From assembly GCF_031085295.1 (NCBI RefSeq), contig NZ_JAVFWO010000002.1, positions 62,001 through 126,000 of the forward strand: 64,000 bases of DNA. Reading direction: 5' to 3'. Shown piece after piece: positions 40,184 through 48,457 of the stretch (its first letter is position 1; every line of letters begins with the position of its first letter). The notes below the pieces were generated by a model. The model was not told the origin of the DNA. It saw only the letters and a program-made list of their open reading frames with translations, and ran no database searches. The stretch comes from Microbacterium psychrotolerans (lineage in GTDB: Bacteria > Actinomycetota > Actinomycetes > Actinomycetales > Microbacteriaceae). The position numbers and the translations under genes are program-made.

Positions 40184-41385
40184 CCGAGATCCACAACGTC
40201 GCGGGCGTGCGTCTCATCCATGGGAACGTGCGTGACGCTGGCACGCTCGCGGACATCGACGACGGATCGGTGCGCACGATCGTCACCTCGCCGCCGTACT
40301 TCGGCCTGCGTGACTACGGCGTCGAAGGCCAGCTGGGGGCCGAGCGTACCGTCGAGGAGTACGTCGCGAATCTGGTCGAGGTGTTCGGCCACCTCCGCCG
40401 CGTCCTCGCCGACGACGGAACGATCTGGCTCAACCTCGGCGACTCCTACGCTGCTAAAGCGCGCGGCTCGGATGCCGGGTGGGATAAGAGTCGATTGACC
40501 AACCCCGCTCGTGTCCAGAAGGCGCAGTCGGCGGCGCTGCGGAAGACGGGGGAGCGTTCGCGGGGCGCGTCGTCTGGTATCGCTCCGAAGAACCTCATGG
40601 GCGTCCCGTGGCGCGTCGCGTTCGCGATGCAGGATGCGGGATGGATCCTCCGTTCCGACATCGTCTGGGCGAAGCCGAGCGGGATGCCCGAGAGCGTGAC
40701 CGATCGCCCGACGCGATCGCACGAGTACATCTTCCTTTTCGCGAAGTCGCCGAAGTACTTCTATGACGCGGCCGCCATCGCTGAGGAGTCGGCGTCATCT
40801 TCGATTGGTCGCCTCACTCGAGGCCGGTCATCCGGGTATGGCGCGCCGGGGCAAACGCCGCAGACGATCGCCCAACCGCAAGAAGGGAGGCCGCAACTGC
40901 GTCGCGCGATTGAGCTCGCGCAGCGAGCCGGTCTCAGCGACGAGCACTTCGAGGCTATGCGGGCGGTCGGCATGGGGGACGCTGGCAAGGCTCTGACGAC
41001 GCAGTCGGGAACGGGCCGAAACGACGCTCGCTCGCAGCAGCTGGCGGATGAAGCGAAGGCGGCGCTCGGAGGCTACTACCGCGAATTCCTAACCGCCTCG
41101 ACGCGTAACAAGCGCGACGTGTGGACGGTGGCGACCGTGCCATTCGGTGAGGCGCACTTCGCGGTGTATCCGCCCGAACTGATCCGCCCGTGCATTCGCG
41201 CTGGCAGCGCAGTCGGCGACACGGTCCTCGACCCGTTCAGCGGATCTGGCACGACCGGGATGGTGGCTCGGCAGGAGGGCCGGAATTACATCGGTCTGGA
41301 CCTGAACCGCGGGTACCTCGAGCTCTCACTGCGGACTCGGTTCGCGCAACCGGTGATGGACGTCTGGGAAGGCGGCGCAGCATGA
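40180..41385 (+). CDS. DNA methyltransferase, N4-cytosine/N6-adenine class
   Basis: The 401-residue enzyme has motif IV TSPPYFGLRDYG (SPPY at 37-40) before motif I DPFSGSGTTGMVA (about 351-363), the beta-class order. SPPY is most common in N4-cytosine and some N6-adenine methylases, so the target base is open. Residues 220-320 hold a charged insert (SSSIGRLTRGRSSGYG, then QLRRAIELAQRAGLSDEHF) that probably carries specificity. No restriction enzyme is adjacent, so protection of phage DNA is likely. Confidence 0.88.
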   Translation: MTEIHNVAGVRLIHGNVRDAGTLADIDDGSVRTIVTSPPYFGLRDYGVEGQLGAERTVEEYVANLVEVFGHLRRVLADDGTIWLNLGDSYAAKARGSDAGWDKSRLTNPARVQKAQSAALRKTGERSRGASSGIAPKNLMGVPWRVAFAMQDAGWILRSDIVWAKPSGMPESVTDRPTRSHEYIFLFAKSPKYFYDAAAIAEESASSSIGRLTRGRSSGYGAPGQTPQTIAQPQEGRPQLRRAIELAQRAGLSDEHFEAMRAVGMGDAGKALTTQSGTGRNDARSQQLADEAKAALGGYYREFLTASTRNKRDVWTVATVPFGEAHFAVYPPELIRPCIRAGSAVGDTVLDPFSGSGTTGMVARQEGRNYIGLDLNRGYLELSLRTRFAQPVMDVWEGGAA

Positions 41386-43175
41386 CTCCACGCATCTCAT
41401 CGGACATCACGATGTCGGACTACTACTGCGGCGCTGGCGGCTCGTCGACTGGCGCAGCCGAGACGGGAGCGGTCAGCGTCGTGATGGCCGTGAACCACTG
41501 GGATCTAGCGATCGAGACGCACAACACGAACCACCCGCACACGGACCACGACAAGGCCGACATCAACAAGGCGGACCCCAAGCGGTACCCGCGAACGACG
41601 ATCGGCTGGTTCTCGCCAGAGTGCACGTACTGGTCGCAGGCGCGAGGGCAGAAGCTGCCCGACGGTCAGCTGGCGTGGGACTTCTTCGGCGACAGCCTGC
41701 CGGATGAGGCGGCGGAGCGGTCGCGGATGGGTATGTGGGATGTGCCGCGGTTCGCCGCTCATCACCTGTACGACATCGTGATCGTCGAGAACGTGCCGCG
41801 CGTGGTGAAGGGTGCGCACTGGGGGTCCTGGCTGCAGAGCATGCATGACCTCGGTTACCTGCACGAGGTGGTGTGGCTGAATTCGATGCACGCCACCGGC
41901 TACGGCCCTGCTGCACCGCAGTCCCGTGATCGCGTGTACGTCGTGTTCTGGAAGGCGGGGAACCGTCGCCCGGACTTCGACAAGTGGCTGCGGCCGATGG
42001 CGCACTGCGCGGTGCACGGGCTCGTGAAGTCGGTGCAGGTGTTCAAGCCGGGCGGGTCGGTGATGAAGACCTACGGCGCGCAGTACACGCTGCGGTGCCC
42101 GTACAAGGAGTGCCAGCACGCCGAGGTGTTCCCGACGCTGGTGGGCGCCGATTCGATCATCGACTGGGACCTGCGGGGCATCCGCATCGGCGACCGGAAG
42201 TCGCTCGGGATGGACGATCTCGCTGAGAAGACGATGCTGCGGATCGCAGCGGGAGCACGCCGGTACTGGTGGCCGCTGATCGTGGAGGCTGCGGGGAACA
42301 CGTACGACGGGATCACGTCCGGCTCGCAGTACGTGCGGGCGTGGCCGACCGACGAACCGCTCAGGACGCTCCACACGACCGCCTCGAAGGCGTTGGTGGT
42401 CAACAACGTGTCAGGTTCCGATGAGTCCCGAAGTCGGCCCGCAGATGAGCCCCTGCCGTCGCTCGTGGCTGGCGGGAATCATGCGGCACTGATGGTCCCG
42501 GTGGAGGGCCGCGACGGAAAGCAAGCTCGACCCGCCGAACGTCCGATGCGGACCCAGTCGACGAGGAGCGAGACGGGCCTGCTGGTGCCGTACTACTCGA
42601 CGGGAACTGCGCGTCCGACGGAGGCTCCGATGGGCACCGTCACATCGGTAGATCGTGAGGCGCTGCTCGTACCGGCTGGCGGCACGTGGCGCGACAAGGC
42701 GACGTCGGCCGCGGACCCGATGCCGACTCGTACGGGGTCGGAGACGGACGCGCTGGTCGTGCCGCTGCGGAACCATGGTGTCGCGAAGGCGATTGAGGAG
42801 CCGATCGACACCGTCGCGGCATCCGGCAACCACCACGCGCTCGTCGTGCGCCAGCAGAACTCGCGCGGGCAGATGACGGGCATGTCGACGCCGGTCGACG
42901 AGCCGCTCCGCACGCTGACGGCCGCGGGGAATCAGTCGCTGGTAACGCCGGGCGCGCTCACCGAGAAGGTGCTGATGGACATCGTCATGGATGCCGAGTT
43001 CCGGATGCTCGAACCGTCGGAGATCAAGCGGGGCATGGCGTTCGCGTCGGAGTACATCCTGCTCGGCAACCGTCGCGAACAGGTGAAGATGGCGGGCAAC
43101 GCCGTCACCCCGAATGCGGCTCGCGACATCATCGCCGCGTGTGTCGAATCCCTCGGAATCGAGGTGGCGGCGTGA
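41382..43175 (+). CDS. C5-cytosine DNA methyltransferase with a seven-unit repeat domain
   Basis: The 597-residue enzyme has motif I DYYCGAGGSSTGA, a variant motif IV SPECTYWSQ with catalytic Cys81, motif VI ENV at 136-138, motif VIII QSRDRVY at 180-186 and motif X GNAVTPNAA near the end. Between VIII and X lie seven repeat units starting with DEPLRTL-type sequence at about residues 322, 353, 384, 412, 443, 470 and 504, usually ending in ALVV or LLVP. The insert occupies the position of the target-recognition domain. ATG at 41382 overlaps the upstream methylase stop. Confidence 0.9.
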   Translation: MTPRISSDITMSDYYCGAGGSSTGAAETGAVSVVMAVNHWDLAIETHNTNHPHTDHDKADINKADPKRYPRTTIGWFSPECTYWSQARGQKLPDGQLAWDFFGDSLPDEAAERSRMGMWDVPRFAAHHLYDIVIVENVPRVVKGAHWGSWLQSMHDLGYLHEVVWLNSMHATGYGPAAPQSRDRVYVVFWKAGNRRPDFDKWLRPMAHCAVHGLVKSVQVFKPGGSVMKTYGAQYTLRCPYKECQHAEVFPTLVGADSIIDWDLRGIRIGDRKSLGMDDLAEKTMLRIAAGARRYWWPLIVEAAGNTYDGITSGSQYVRAWPTDEPLRTLHTTASKALVVNNVSGSDESRSRPADEPLPSLVAGGNHAALMVPVEGRDGKQARPAERPMRTQSTRSETGLLVPYYSTGTARPTEAPMGTVTSVDREALLVPAGGTWRDKATSAADPMPTRTGSETDALVVPLRNHGVAKAIEEPIDTVAASGNHHALVVRQQNSRGQMTGMSTPVDEPLRTLTAAGNQSLVTPGALTEKVLMDIVMDAEFRMLEPSEIKRGMAFASEYILLGNRREQVKMAGNAVTPNAARDIIAACVESLGIEVAA

Positions 43176-43183
43176 ATGCCCAG

Positions 43184-43438
43184 CTAGTCGACGCGGATGT
43201 CAGTGGATCCGTCGTACTCGCCCGGCGGCAGTCCGTTCTCGGTCACGCCGAGAGCGGTCATGAGTTGGTTCTGTCGGGTCTCCAGGGCGCCGGTTGCGAA
43301 GACGAGCGCCCGCGTGGCCACACGGAGAACATCGCCGCCGTCGGAGGGGTCGGCCTCATTGAGTATCTCGGCGACGTGTCGCGTGATGGGCAACTTGTCG
43401 ATGCCCGGGATGTCGTCGCTGCGGAACCATTCGCTCAT
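43184..43438 (-). CDS. Small protein on the opposite strand of the early operon
   Basis: The 84-residue reading (MSEWFRSDDIPGIDKLPITR start) has helical VLRVATRALVFATGALETRQ and high GC in third positions, while the plus-strand reading over the same DNA has mixed third positions and little protein character. The ATG is at 43436-43438, with GGAG directly before it. It is the only minus-strand gene among about forty rightward ones in element 2. Function unknown; a moron or antitoxin expressed in the lysogen is possible. Confidence 0.55.
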   Translation of the reverse strand: MSEWFRSDDIPGIDKLPITRHVAEILNEADPSDGGDVLRVATRALVFATGALETRQNQLMTALGVTENGLPPGEYDGSTDIRVD

Positions 43439-43464
43439 CTCCGCACTGTATCGGGGGTGACTCC

Positions 43465-43833
43465 GTGAGCGATAGCACTCCGATCTCGACTCTGAGGATG
43501 CTCGACAAACGCGACGGCCACCGATGCGCGTGGACGGGTGAGGAGAGCGACAGGCTCGTGCCTCAGCACCGCGCCGGCGGAATGGGCGGGTCGCCGTCGA
43601 AGCACCGCGCGTCGAACGTCGTGTGGCTCGACTCGATCCGGAACGGGCTGATCGAGTCCGACCCCGAGCTGCAGGCGGAGGCCTTGCGCCGGGGGATCAA
43701 GGTGTCGAAGTTCGCTGACACCACCGAGGTGCCGATCCTGCACGCCGTGCACGGTCTGGTGCGTCTGAACGACGAGGGCGGATGGGAGCCGGTCGAGGAG
43801 CCGGACCTGTTCGCGGGATGGAGCAAGCCATGA
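43465..43833 (+). CDS. HNH-like protein, 122 aa
   Basis: GTG at 43465. The segment RDGHRCAWTGEESDRLVPQHR, followed by GGMGGSPSKHRASNVVWL and DSIRNGLIE, resembles an HNH nuclease (C, H and N positions), but the second cysteine pair of the classic zinc site is absent. The stop overlaps the initiator gene. A degenerate HNH or a non-nuclease zinc protein remains possible. Confidence 0.6.
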   Translation: MSDSTPISTLRMLDKRDGHRCAWTGEESDRLVPQHRAGGMGGSPSKHRASNVVWLDSIRNGLIESDPELQAEALRRGIKVSKFADTTEVPILHAVHGLVRLNDEGGWEPVEEPDLFAGWSKP

Positions 43834-44576
43834 GCGAGGGATTCGCGGCTATTCCGAACTGGATGATCCGAGACGAGAACGTGAGCCTTTACGCGCTGAC
43901 CGTGTACGGCGCTCTCGCGTCACACTCTGGCCCGGGTGGCATCCACCCCTCTCAGGGGACGATCGCGCGTGAGGCGCGCTGCTCTGACCGGCAGGTGCGT
44001 CGTGCGCTGGTCGAGCTGGAGGAGCTCGGTGTGGTGTCGAGGGTGCGTCGGAAGAACAAGCAGGGGCGTGCGCCGAGTGGTTATGTCCTGCATCCGAACG
44101 GGAATCTCTCGGTGGATGAGGAGGCCGAAGAGGTACCGGACTCACAGTCCGGAACCTCTGTAGTACCGGACTCACAGTCCGCAGGTTCCGGACTGAGCGC
44201 GCAAATCACTCCTCTTATAGAAGAACAACCCGAGAACAAGAACCCCTCTATATCTCCCCAGGTTCGGTTCGAGGAGTTCTGGTCGGTCTATCCGCGGAGG
44301 GTGGCGAAGAAGAAGGCTCTGGAGGTCTTCGTACGTGTCGTGCGGACGACCGATCCGCAACTGGTTCTGGATGGTGCTCGGCGGTATGCGGCTGAGACGG
44401 CTGGCACGGATGTGAAGTACATCGCTCACCCGACGTCGTGGCTGAATCAGGAGCGCTGGACCGACGAGCCCGCGGCGTCCCAGCAGCGGCCATCAACGAT
44501 CGATCATGGTCGCACGGTCGACGAGCTGCTCCGAGCACGCGAGCAGGGTTCGCAGCGTCTGGCGGTGACGGCATGA
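43830..44576 (+). CDS. Phage replication initiator (lambda O-like / replisome organiser)
   Basis: The 248-residue protein has an N-terminal winged helix (LYALTVYGALASHSG, then TIAREARCSDRQVRRALVEL), a flexible middle, and a C-terminal domain with FEEFWSVYPRRVAKKKALEVF and THPTSW-like AHPTSWLNQERW, as in O-like replication proteins. Its gene contains two 19-bp palindromic iterons and an AT-rich stretch in the linker region, as the lambda origin lies in gene O. A loader candidate, helicase and SSB follow within 3.3 kb. ATG at 43830 overlaps the previous stop. Confidence 0.75.
   Translation: MSEGFAAIPNWMIRDENVSLYALTVYGALASHSGPGGIHPSQGTIAREARCSDRQVRRALVELEELGVVSRVRRKNKQGRAPSGYVLHPNGNLSVDEEAEEVPDSQSGTSVVPDSQSAGSGLSAQITPLIEEQPENKNPSISPQVRFEEFWSVYPRRVAKKKALEVFVRVVRTTDPQLVLDGARRYAAETAGTDVKYIAHPTSWLNQERWTDEPAASQQRPSTIDHGRTVDELLRAREQGSQRLAVTA
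44133..44195 (+). repeat. Palindromic iterons inside the initiator gene
   Basis: GTACCGGACTCACAGTCCG occurs at 44133-44151 and again at 44163-44181, a 30-bp period. Each copy contains the inverted repeat CGGACT-CAC-AGTCCG. A half copy (TTCCGGACT) follows at about 44186-44194. In protein the repeats read VPDSQSGTSV and VPDSQSAGSG, a flexible linker, so the coding frame tolerates them. Confidence 0.8.
44202..44262 (+). other. AT-rich stretch beside the iterons, candidate unwinding region
   Basis: The stretch has AAATCACTCC, TCTTATAGAAGAACAA and CCTCTATATCTCC in a genome region that is otherwise very GC-rich. Together with the iterons just upstream it matches the iteron plus AT-rich layout of lambda-type origins. 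Confidence 0.6.
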
Positions 44577-44779
44577 GCGCGACTCGACAGCCTCTGGGCG
44601 CGATCCGACAGTCCGTTGTCCGGAAGGTCATCTTCCAGGCGAAGTGCTCCGAGGGCTCCTGCGCGCTCGGCGGATGGACCGGCCCAGAGCGTGACGCGAA
44701 GTACGTGGCCTCGTTCGACCTCGCTGCACACAACGTCGATCGCCACGGTGGCGCTGCGCGGATGGGAGCGGAGCAATGA
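44573..44779 (+). CDS. Small protein, 68 aa
   Basis: ATG at 44573 overlaps the initiator stop. It contains CSEGSCALGGWTG and HNVDRHGG, a possible zinc site of two Cys and two His. Function unknown. The stop overlaps the ASCH gene. Confidence 0.58.
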   Translation: MSATRQPLGAIRQSVVRKVIFQAKCSEGSCALGGWTGPERDAKYVASFDLAAHNVDRHGGAARMGAEQ

Positions 44780-45336
44780 GGATTATGACCGTTCGACAGC
44801 CCTGGGCGTGGGCGATCATCCACGCCGGGAAGAACGTCGAGAACCGCGTCCGGAACATCGCGGGGGACTACCGCGGCCCGGTGCTGATCCACGCGGGTAT
44901 CGCGTACGACACGGCGTGGTCCTCACCCGCCCTGTATGACGCGATGCACGCGACCGGAGTGCACCGCCGTCGGGGCGAGTACCCGTGGCATCTGAACCAC
45001 GGCGCGATCATCGGCGTAGTCGACCTCGTGGACTCTCACCCGGTCGAGTCCTGCATCGAACAACAGCAGGACGGCGACTGGCTCGTCTGCTCCGCCTGGG
45101 CGGAACGAGCAGGGCATCACCTGGTGCTCACGAACCCGCGGGCGCTCGATGAGCTGATCCCGTACACGGGGGCGCTCGGCCTCCGGAAGGCACCGTTCGA
45201 GGTCGTCGGCGACTGGCTCGCTGAGTACTACCCCGACCGCTGCACGTGCGGGCAGTCCGGGATTGCCGGTCCTCACGAGCCGGGCTGCGGGCTCGAGCCG
45301 GTCGCTCAACTCCTGAATCCGGGGGTGACGCTGTGA
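44776..45336 (+). CDS. ASCH-domain protein
   Basis: The 186-residue protein starts MRIMTVRQPWAWAIIHAGKN and has the ASCH motif G-K-x-x-E-x-R (GKNVENR, about 18-24), then GDYRGPVLIHAG and GAIIGVVDLVD. ASCH domains bind RNA or modified nucleotides and some cleave RNA or modified nucleosides. The C-terminus has CTCGQSGIAGPHEPGC, a likely zinc site. In a phage with two methylases, recognition of a modified base is one possibility. Confidence 0.8.
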   Translation: MRIMTVRQPWAWAIIHAGKNVENRVRNIAGDYRGPVLIHAGIAYDTAWSSPALYDAMHATGVHRRRGEYPWHLNHGAIIGVVDLVDSHPVESCIEQQQDGDWLVCSAWAERAGHHLVLTNPRALDELIPYTGALGLRKAPFEVVGDWLAEYYPDRCTCGQSGIAGPHEPGCGLEPVAQLLNPGVTL

Positions 45337-45725
45337 ACGCGCGGGAGGTGAACGTGCTCCTCACGAAGGCGGCGCTCCTCGACCCGCGCATGAAGCGGGT
45401 CGACCCGACCGAGCAGGCCGACATGGCGATCGAGTGGGCGTTCGTGCTCGACGACGTCGCTCTCGGTGCCGGGCTGTGGTCGATCCGCCAGCACTACCGG
45501 ACCGAGTCCCGGTCGATCACCCCGGCCGACGTCGTGCGTCTCGCTGGGGAGTACGACGACGACACGGCGAACACGACCGCGCAGCGCGAGCGGGCACAGC
45601 GCGACGAGTGGCTCCGCGCGAACGGCTTCGAGCCTTCCGAGTGGGACCGCCTCATCGGCGCCGGACACACGGCCCGCGAACTGCTCGCACGCAAGGGCAT
45701 CGACCCGAAGGAGATCGACGCATGA
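45333..45725 (+). CDS. Putative helicase loader (G39P-like)
   Basis: GTG at 45333 overlaps the ASCH stop. The first 75 residues (EVNVLLTKAALLDPRMKRVD, then AIEWAFVLDDVALGAGLWSI and SRSITPADVVRLAG) resemble the loader/inhibitor domain of phage SPP1 G39P, which brings DnaB-type helicase to the origin complex. The C-terminal half is helical and charged. Its place between initiator and helicase supports the call, though similarity is weak. Confidence 0.55.
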   Translation: MNAREVNVLLTKAALLDPRMKRVDPTEQADMAIEWAFVLDDVALGAGLWSIRQHYRTESRSITPADVVRLAGEYDDDTANTTAQRERAQRDEWLRANGFEPSEWDRLIGAGHTARELLARKGIDPKEIDA

Positions 45726-47065
45726 CCGAGGTACTCGTGCCCTACGACCTCGACGCGGAGCGGTCCGTGCTCGGTGCGATCATGCTGTCCGGCGACGTCC
45801 TCGACGAGGTCCTCGTAATCGTGCAGCCCGGCGACTTCTACGACACGAAGCACGAGACGATCTACGCCGCGGTCCGGCACCTCGTGGAGCAGGCTGCGCC
45901 GACCGACGTCGTCGCCGTCGGTGACGAGCTCGCACGACGGGGCGAGTTCCGCGGTGCGCTGGACGCCAGCTACCTACACGACCTCACGGGCGCGGTTCCT
46001 ACGGCCGCGAACGGCGGCTACTACGGGACGATCGTGCACGACCACGCGATGCGTCGGCGCCTGCTCGAAGCCGCCTCGTCGATCGCGGAGATCGCATCAT
46101 CGGGCGGGAACGATGCAGCGGACGCGGTCGAGATCGCCCGGGAGCGAATCGACGCAGTCAGCACGACGTCGCGGCCGACGATCAGACCGTTCGGCGAGCA
46201 CTTCGACTACTTCGTCGAAGCGTTGGAGCACAAGCCCCGACACGTTCCGACGCCCTGGCACGACATCAACACACACCTCGGCGGGCTCCGCGCCGGCGGG
46301 CTGTACGTCGTCGGTGCGCGGCCGGCGCAGGGCAAGTCGATCATCGGCCTTCAGATGGCGCTGCGGCTCGCTCTCGAAGGACCTGTCGCGTACTGCTCGC
46401 TCGAGATGTCCCGTGACGACCTCATGGCCCGTCAGATCGCGCAACTCGCTCAGGTGCCCCTGCAGTCGCTCGTGAACCACGACGTCTCGAAGACCGACTG
46501 GCAACGGATCGCGATGGTCCGGCGCGGCATCCAAGACACGCCGCTGCACGTGTCCACATCCGATGAAGTGTCGACGATCACGCAGGTGCGCGCGTTCGCC
46601 CGATCGGTGGCGCGCCGGGCGCCGAAGGGTCAGCGCCTCGCCGGGGTAGTCGTCGACTACCTGCAGCTCATGACCTCGGGGGAGCGGGTCGAGTCCCGTC
46701 AGGTCGAGGTCGCCGGGTTCTCACGGTCGCTGAAGCTGCTCGCTCAGTCACTCGGCGTCCCGGTCATTGCGCTGTCCCAGCTGAACCGAGGAGCGACGGC
46801 GCGCCGCTCACCTCGACCGACGCTCGCCGACCTGCGCGAGTCCGGAGCAATCGAGCAAGACGCCGACGCGGTGCTCCTGCTGCACCGGGACGAGAAGAAC
46901 GCACCGAACCGGCTGGAGATCGACATCGCGAAGAACCGGCAGGGGACGAACGGTCGAATCACGCTCACGTGGGAGGGGACGTTCGCGCGCGTGATTCAGC
47001 GGGCGTGGACGCCGACGAGCCTGCTCGACGGAGACAGCACGACCAACAACGGAGGGATGAACTGA
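45722..47065 (+). CDS. dnaB: Replicative DnaB-type helicase
   Basis: The 447-residue protein has the DnaB N-terminal domain (PYDLDAERSVLGAIMLSGDV, about 7-110), the linker, and the RecA-like motor with Walker A GARPAQGKS (198-206), LEMSRDDLMARQIA, Walker B VVVDYLQLM and the arginine-finger region LADLRESGAIEQDADAVLLL. It unwinds DNA at the prophage replication fork. ATG at 45722 overlaps the previous stop. Length matches the family. Confidence 0.92.
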   Translation: MTEVLVPYDLDAERSVLGAIMLSGDVLDEVLVIVQPGDFYDTKHETIYAAVRHLVEQAAPTDVVAVGDELARRGEFRGALDASYLHDLTGAVPTAANGGYYGTIVHDHAMRRRLLEAASSIAEIASSGGNDAADAVEIARERIDAVSTTSRPTIRPFGEHFDYFVEALEHKPRHVPTPWHDINTHLGGLRAGGLYVVGARPAQGKSIIGLQMALRLALEGPVAYCSLEMSRDDLMARQIAQLAQVPLQSLVNHDVSKTDWQRIAMVRRGIQDTPLHVSTSDEVSTITQVRAFARSVARRAPKGQRLAGVVVDYLQLMTSGERVESRQVEVAGFSRSLKLLAQSLGVPVIALSQLNRGATARRSPRPTLADLRESGAIEQDADAVLLLHRDEKNAPNRLEIDIAKNRQGTNGRITLTWEGTFARVIQRAWTPTSLLDGDSTTNNGGMN

Positions 47066-47460
47066 TGGCAGTCAAGACGGTAGTGGGGCGGCTCGGAGCG
47101 GTTCCGGAGCTGCAGGCGGCGGGGCAGAAGCACGTCGCAAAGTTCTCGGTCGCGGAGACGAAGCGGAAGTTCGACCGGGATCGGAACGAGTGGGTCGACG
47201 AGTTCACGATCTGGCACGACGTCGAGGCGTGGACGGCGCCGGAGCAGATCGCGCAACTCGCGAAGGGCACGTGGGTGATCGTCGAGGGCGAGGAGCGGGA
47301 CGCGTCGTACCAGTCCCGCGACACCGGGCAGACGGTGCGTCGCATGGTGATCCGGGCTCGCACGGTCGGCACGGTGATCCGCGACGCCCCGCAGCAGCGG
47401 CAACAGCCCGGCGCAGGCTGGGCATCGGCCTCGACGCAGGGCACGGATGAGGTGTTCTGA
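47065..47460 (+). CDS. ssb: Single-stranded DNA-binding protein
   Basis: The 131-residue protein has an OB fold: VVGRLGAVPELQAAGQKHVA at the start, the FTIWHDVEAW strand and KGTWVIVEGEERDASYQSRD, followed by a Gln/Gly/Ala-rich tail ending in an acidic GTDEVF tip, as SSB proteins use to recruit partners. ATG at 47065 overlaps the helicase stop. Confidence 0.85.
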   Translation: MAVKTVVGRLGAVPELQAAGQKHVAKFSVAETKRKFDRDRNEWVDEFTIWHDVEAWTAPEQIAQLAKGTWVIVEGEERDASYQSRDTGQTVRRMVIRARTVGTVIRDAPQQRQQPGAGWASASTQGTDEVF

Positions 47461-48251
47461 TGGCCAGGTCTGAGTCAGCAGAGGAACGCCTCCTGCGAGC
47501 GATCTTCGGCGAACGTACCCGCGACCTCACCCCGTGCGTGCGCGGGTGCACGCGGCCCGTCGACGGTGAGGAGCAGCCCCGGCCGGCTCGATACGGGATG
47601 CTCTGCGGCTCCTGCTACTGGCGCATTCTGTACCGACTTGCCGAGGCACCGAAGATCCTCGTCGCGCTGCGGTCGGCAATGATCCCGCTCGGAGCCGGTG
47701 CGCTCGAGGGGCGCGTCGACGGGACGAAGGAACCGCCGCTCCCGTTCCGGGACGACGCGATGGACACCGCCGACGAGTTCTGGAACGCGATCATCCGGTG
47801 GGCGGCTGAGCAGGCCGCAGCGCTCACGATCGCGGGGTACACGCTCCTCGACATTCCGGTGCCGGTATCGCGTCTCGCGGGGAAGTGGTGGGAGACGGGC
47901 GAGGAGGGTGAGCCCGTGCGGATGACTCCGCCGCGCTCGCTCGACGCCGCGGCCGCGCAGATCGCTGAGGTGTGCCTGTGGTTGCGGACGCATGGCGAGG
48001 AGGTCGCGCACCTCGACACGGTCGCCGACTACCACGACAGTATCGTCCGGACGATCGGGCGATACCGGTCCCGCGCGGGGCTCGTGCCGCCCCGTGGGCG
48101 CGCGAAGTCGCACCCGTGCCCGGTGTGCGGCGCAACGTCGGTCGACGTCTCCTCGCCTGACGTCGGCCCGCTCGTCGTGCGATGCAGGAAGTGTCACCAG
48201 GTGTTCCCGGATGCGTCCGGAGTGCTCATCGAAATGGAGGTAGCAGCATGA
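47460..48251 (+). CDS. Zinc-ribbon protein, 263 aa
   Basis: ATG at 47460 shares its first base with the SSB stop. An N-terminal Cys cluster (PCVRGCTRP, LCGSCYWR) and a C-terminal ribbon (PCPVCGATSV, RCRKCHQVF) flank a helical middle. The C-terminal ribbon plus helical body recalls small phage regulators of the WhiB-neighbour type, but no family is recognised. Confidence 0.62.
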   Translation: MARSESAEERLLRAIFGERTRDLTPCVRGCTRPVDGEEQPRPARYGMLCGSCYWRILYRLAEAPKILVALRSAMIPLGAGALEGRVDGTKEPPLPFRDDAMDTADEFWNAIIRWAAEQAAALTIAGYTLLDIPVPVSRLAGKWWETGEEGEPVRMTPPRSLDAAAAQIAEVCLWLRTHGEEVAHLDTVADYHDSIVRTIGRYRSRAGLVPPRGRAKSHPCPVCGATSVDVSSPDVGPLVVRCRKCHQVFPDASGVLIEMEVAA

Positions 48252-48457
48252 CGTTCCTGGCGAAGTACTCCGGCGTCTGTCCGGGCGCTGGGTGTGACGA
48301 ACCGATAGACATCGGTGACATCGTCGAGTGGATCGAGGGGCAGGTGGTGCACGAGGGATGCCTGCCTCCGGCGGGGGTGAAGCCGCGCCCGGTGTGCGGG
48401 GAGTGCTTCATGGAGATCGCGCTGAACGGCGCGTGCGGGTGCGGGGTGCTGACATGA
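48248..48457 (+). CDS. Small cysteine-rich protein, 69 aa
   Basis: ATG at 48248 overlaps the preceding stop. It carries VCPGAGCDEPI, HEGC, VCGEC and ACGCG, enough for two zinc sites. Function unknown. Confidence 0.6.
   Translation: MTFLAKYSGVCPGAGCDEPIDIGDIVEWIEGQVVHEGCLPPAGVKPRPVCGECFMEIALNGACGCGVLT

Noticed and set aside
43139..43468. Plus-strand reading opposite the small minus-strand gene
   Set aside because: Third-position composition and residue content are less protein-like than those of the minus-strand reading.
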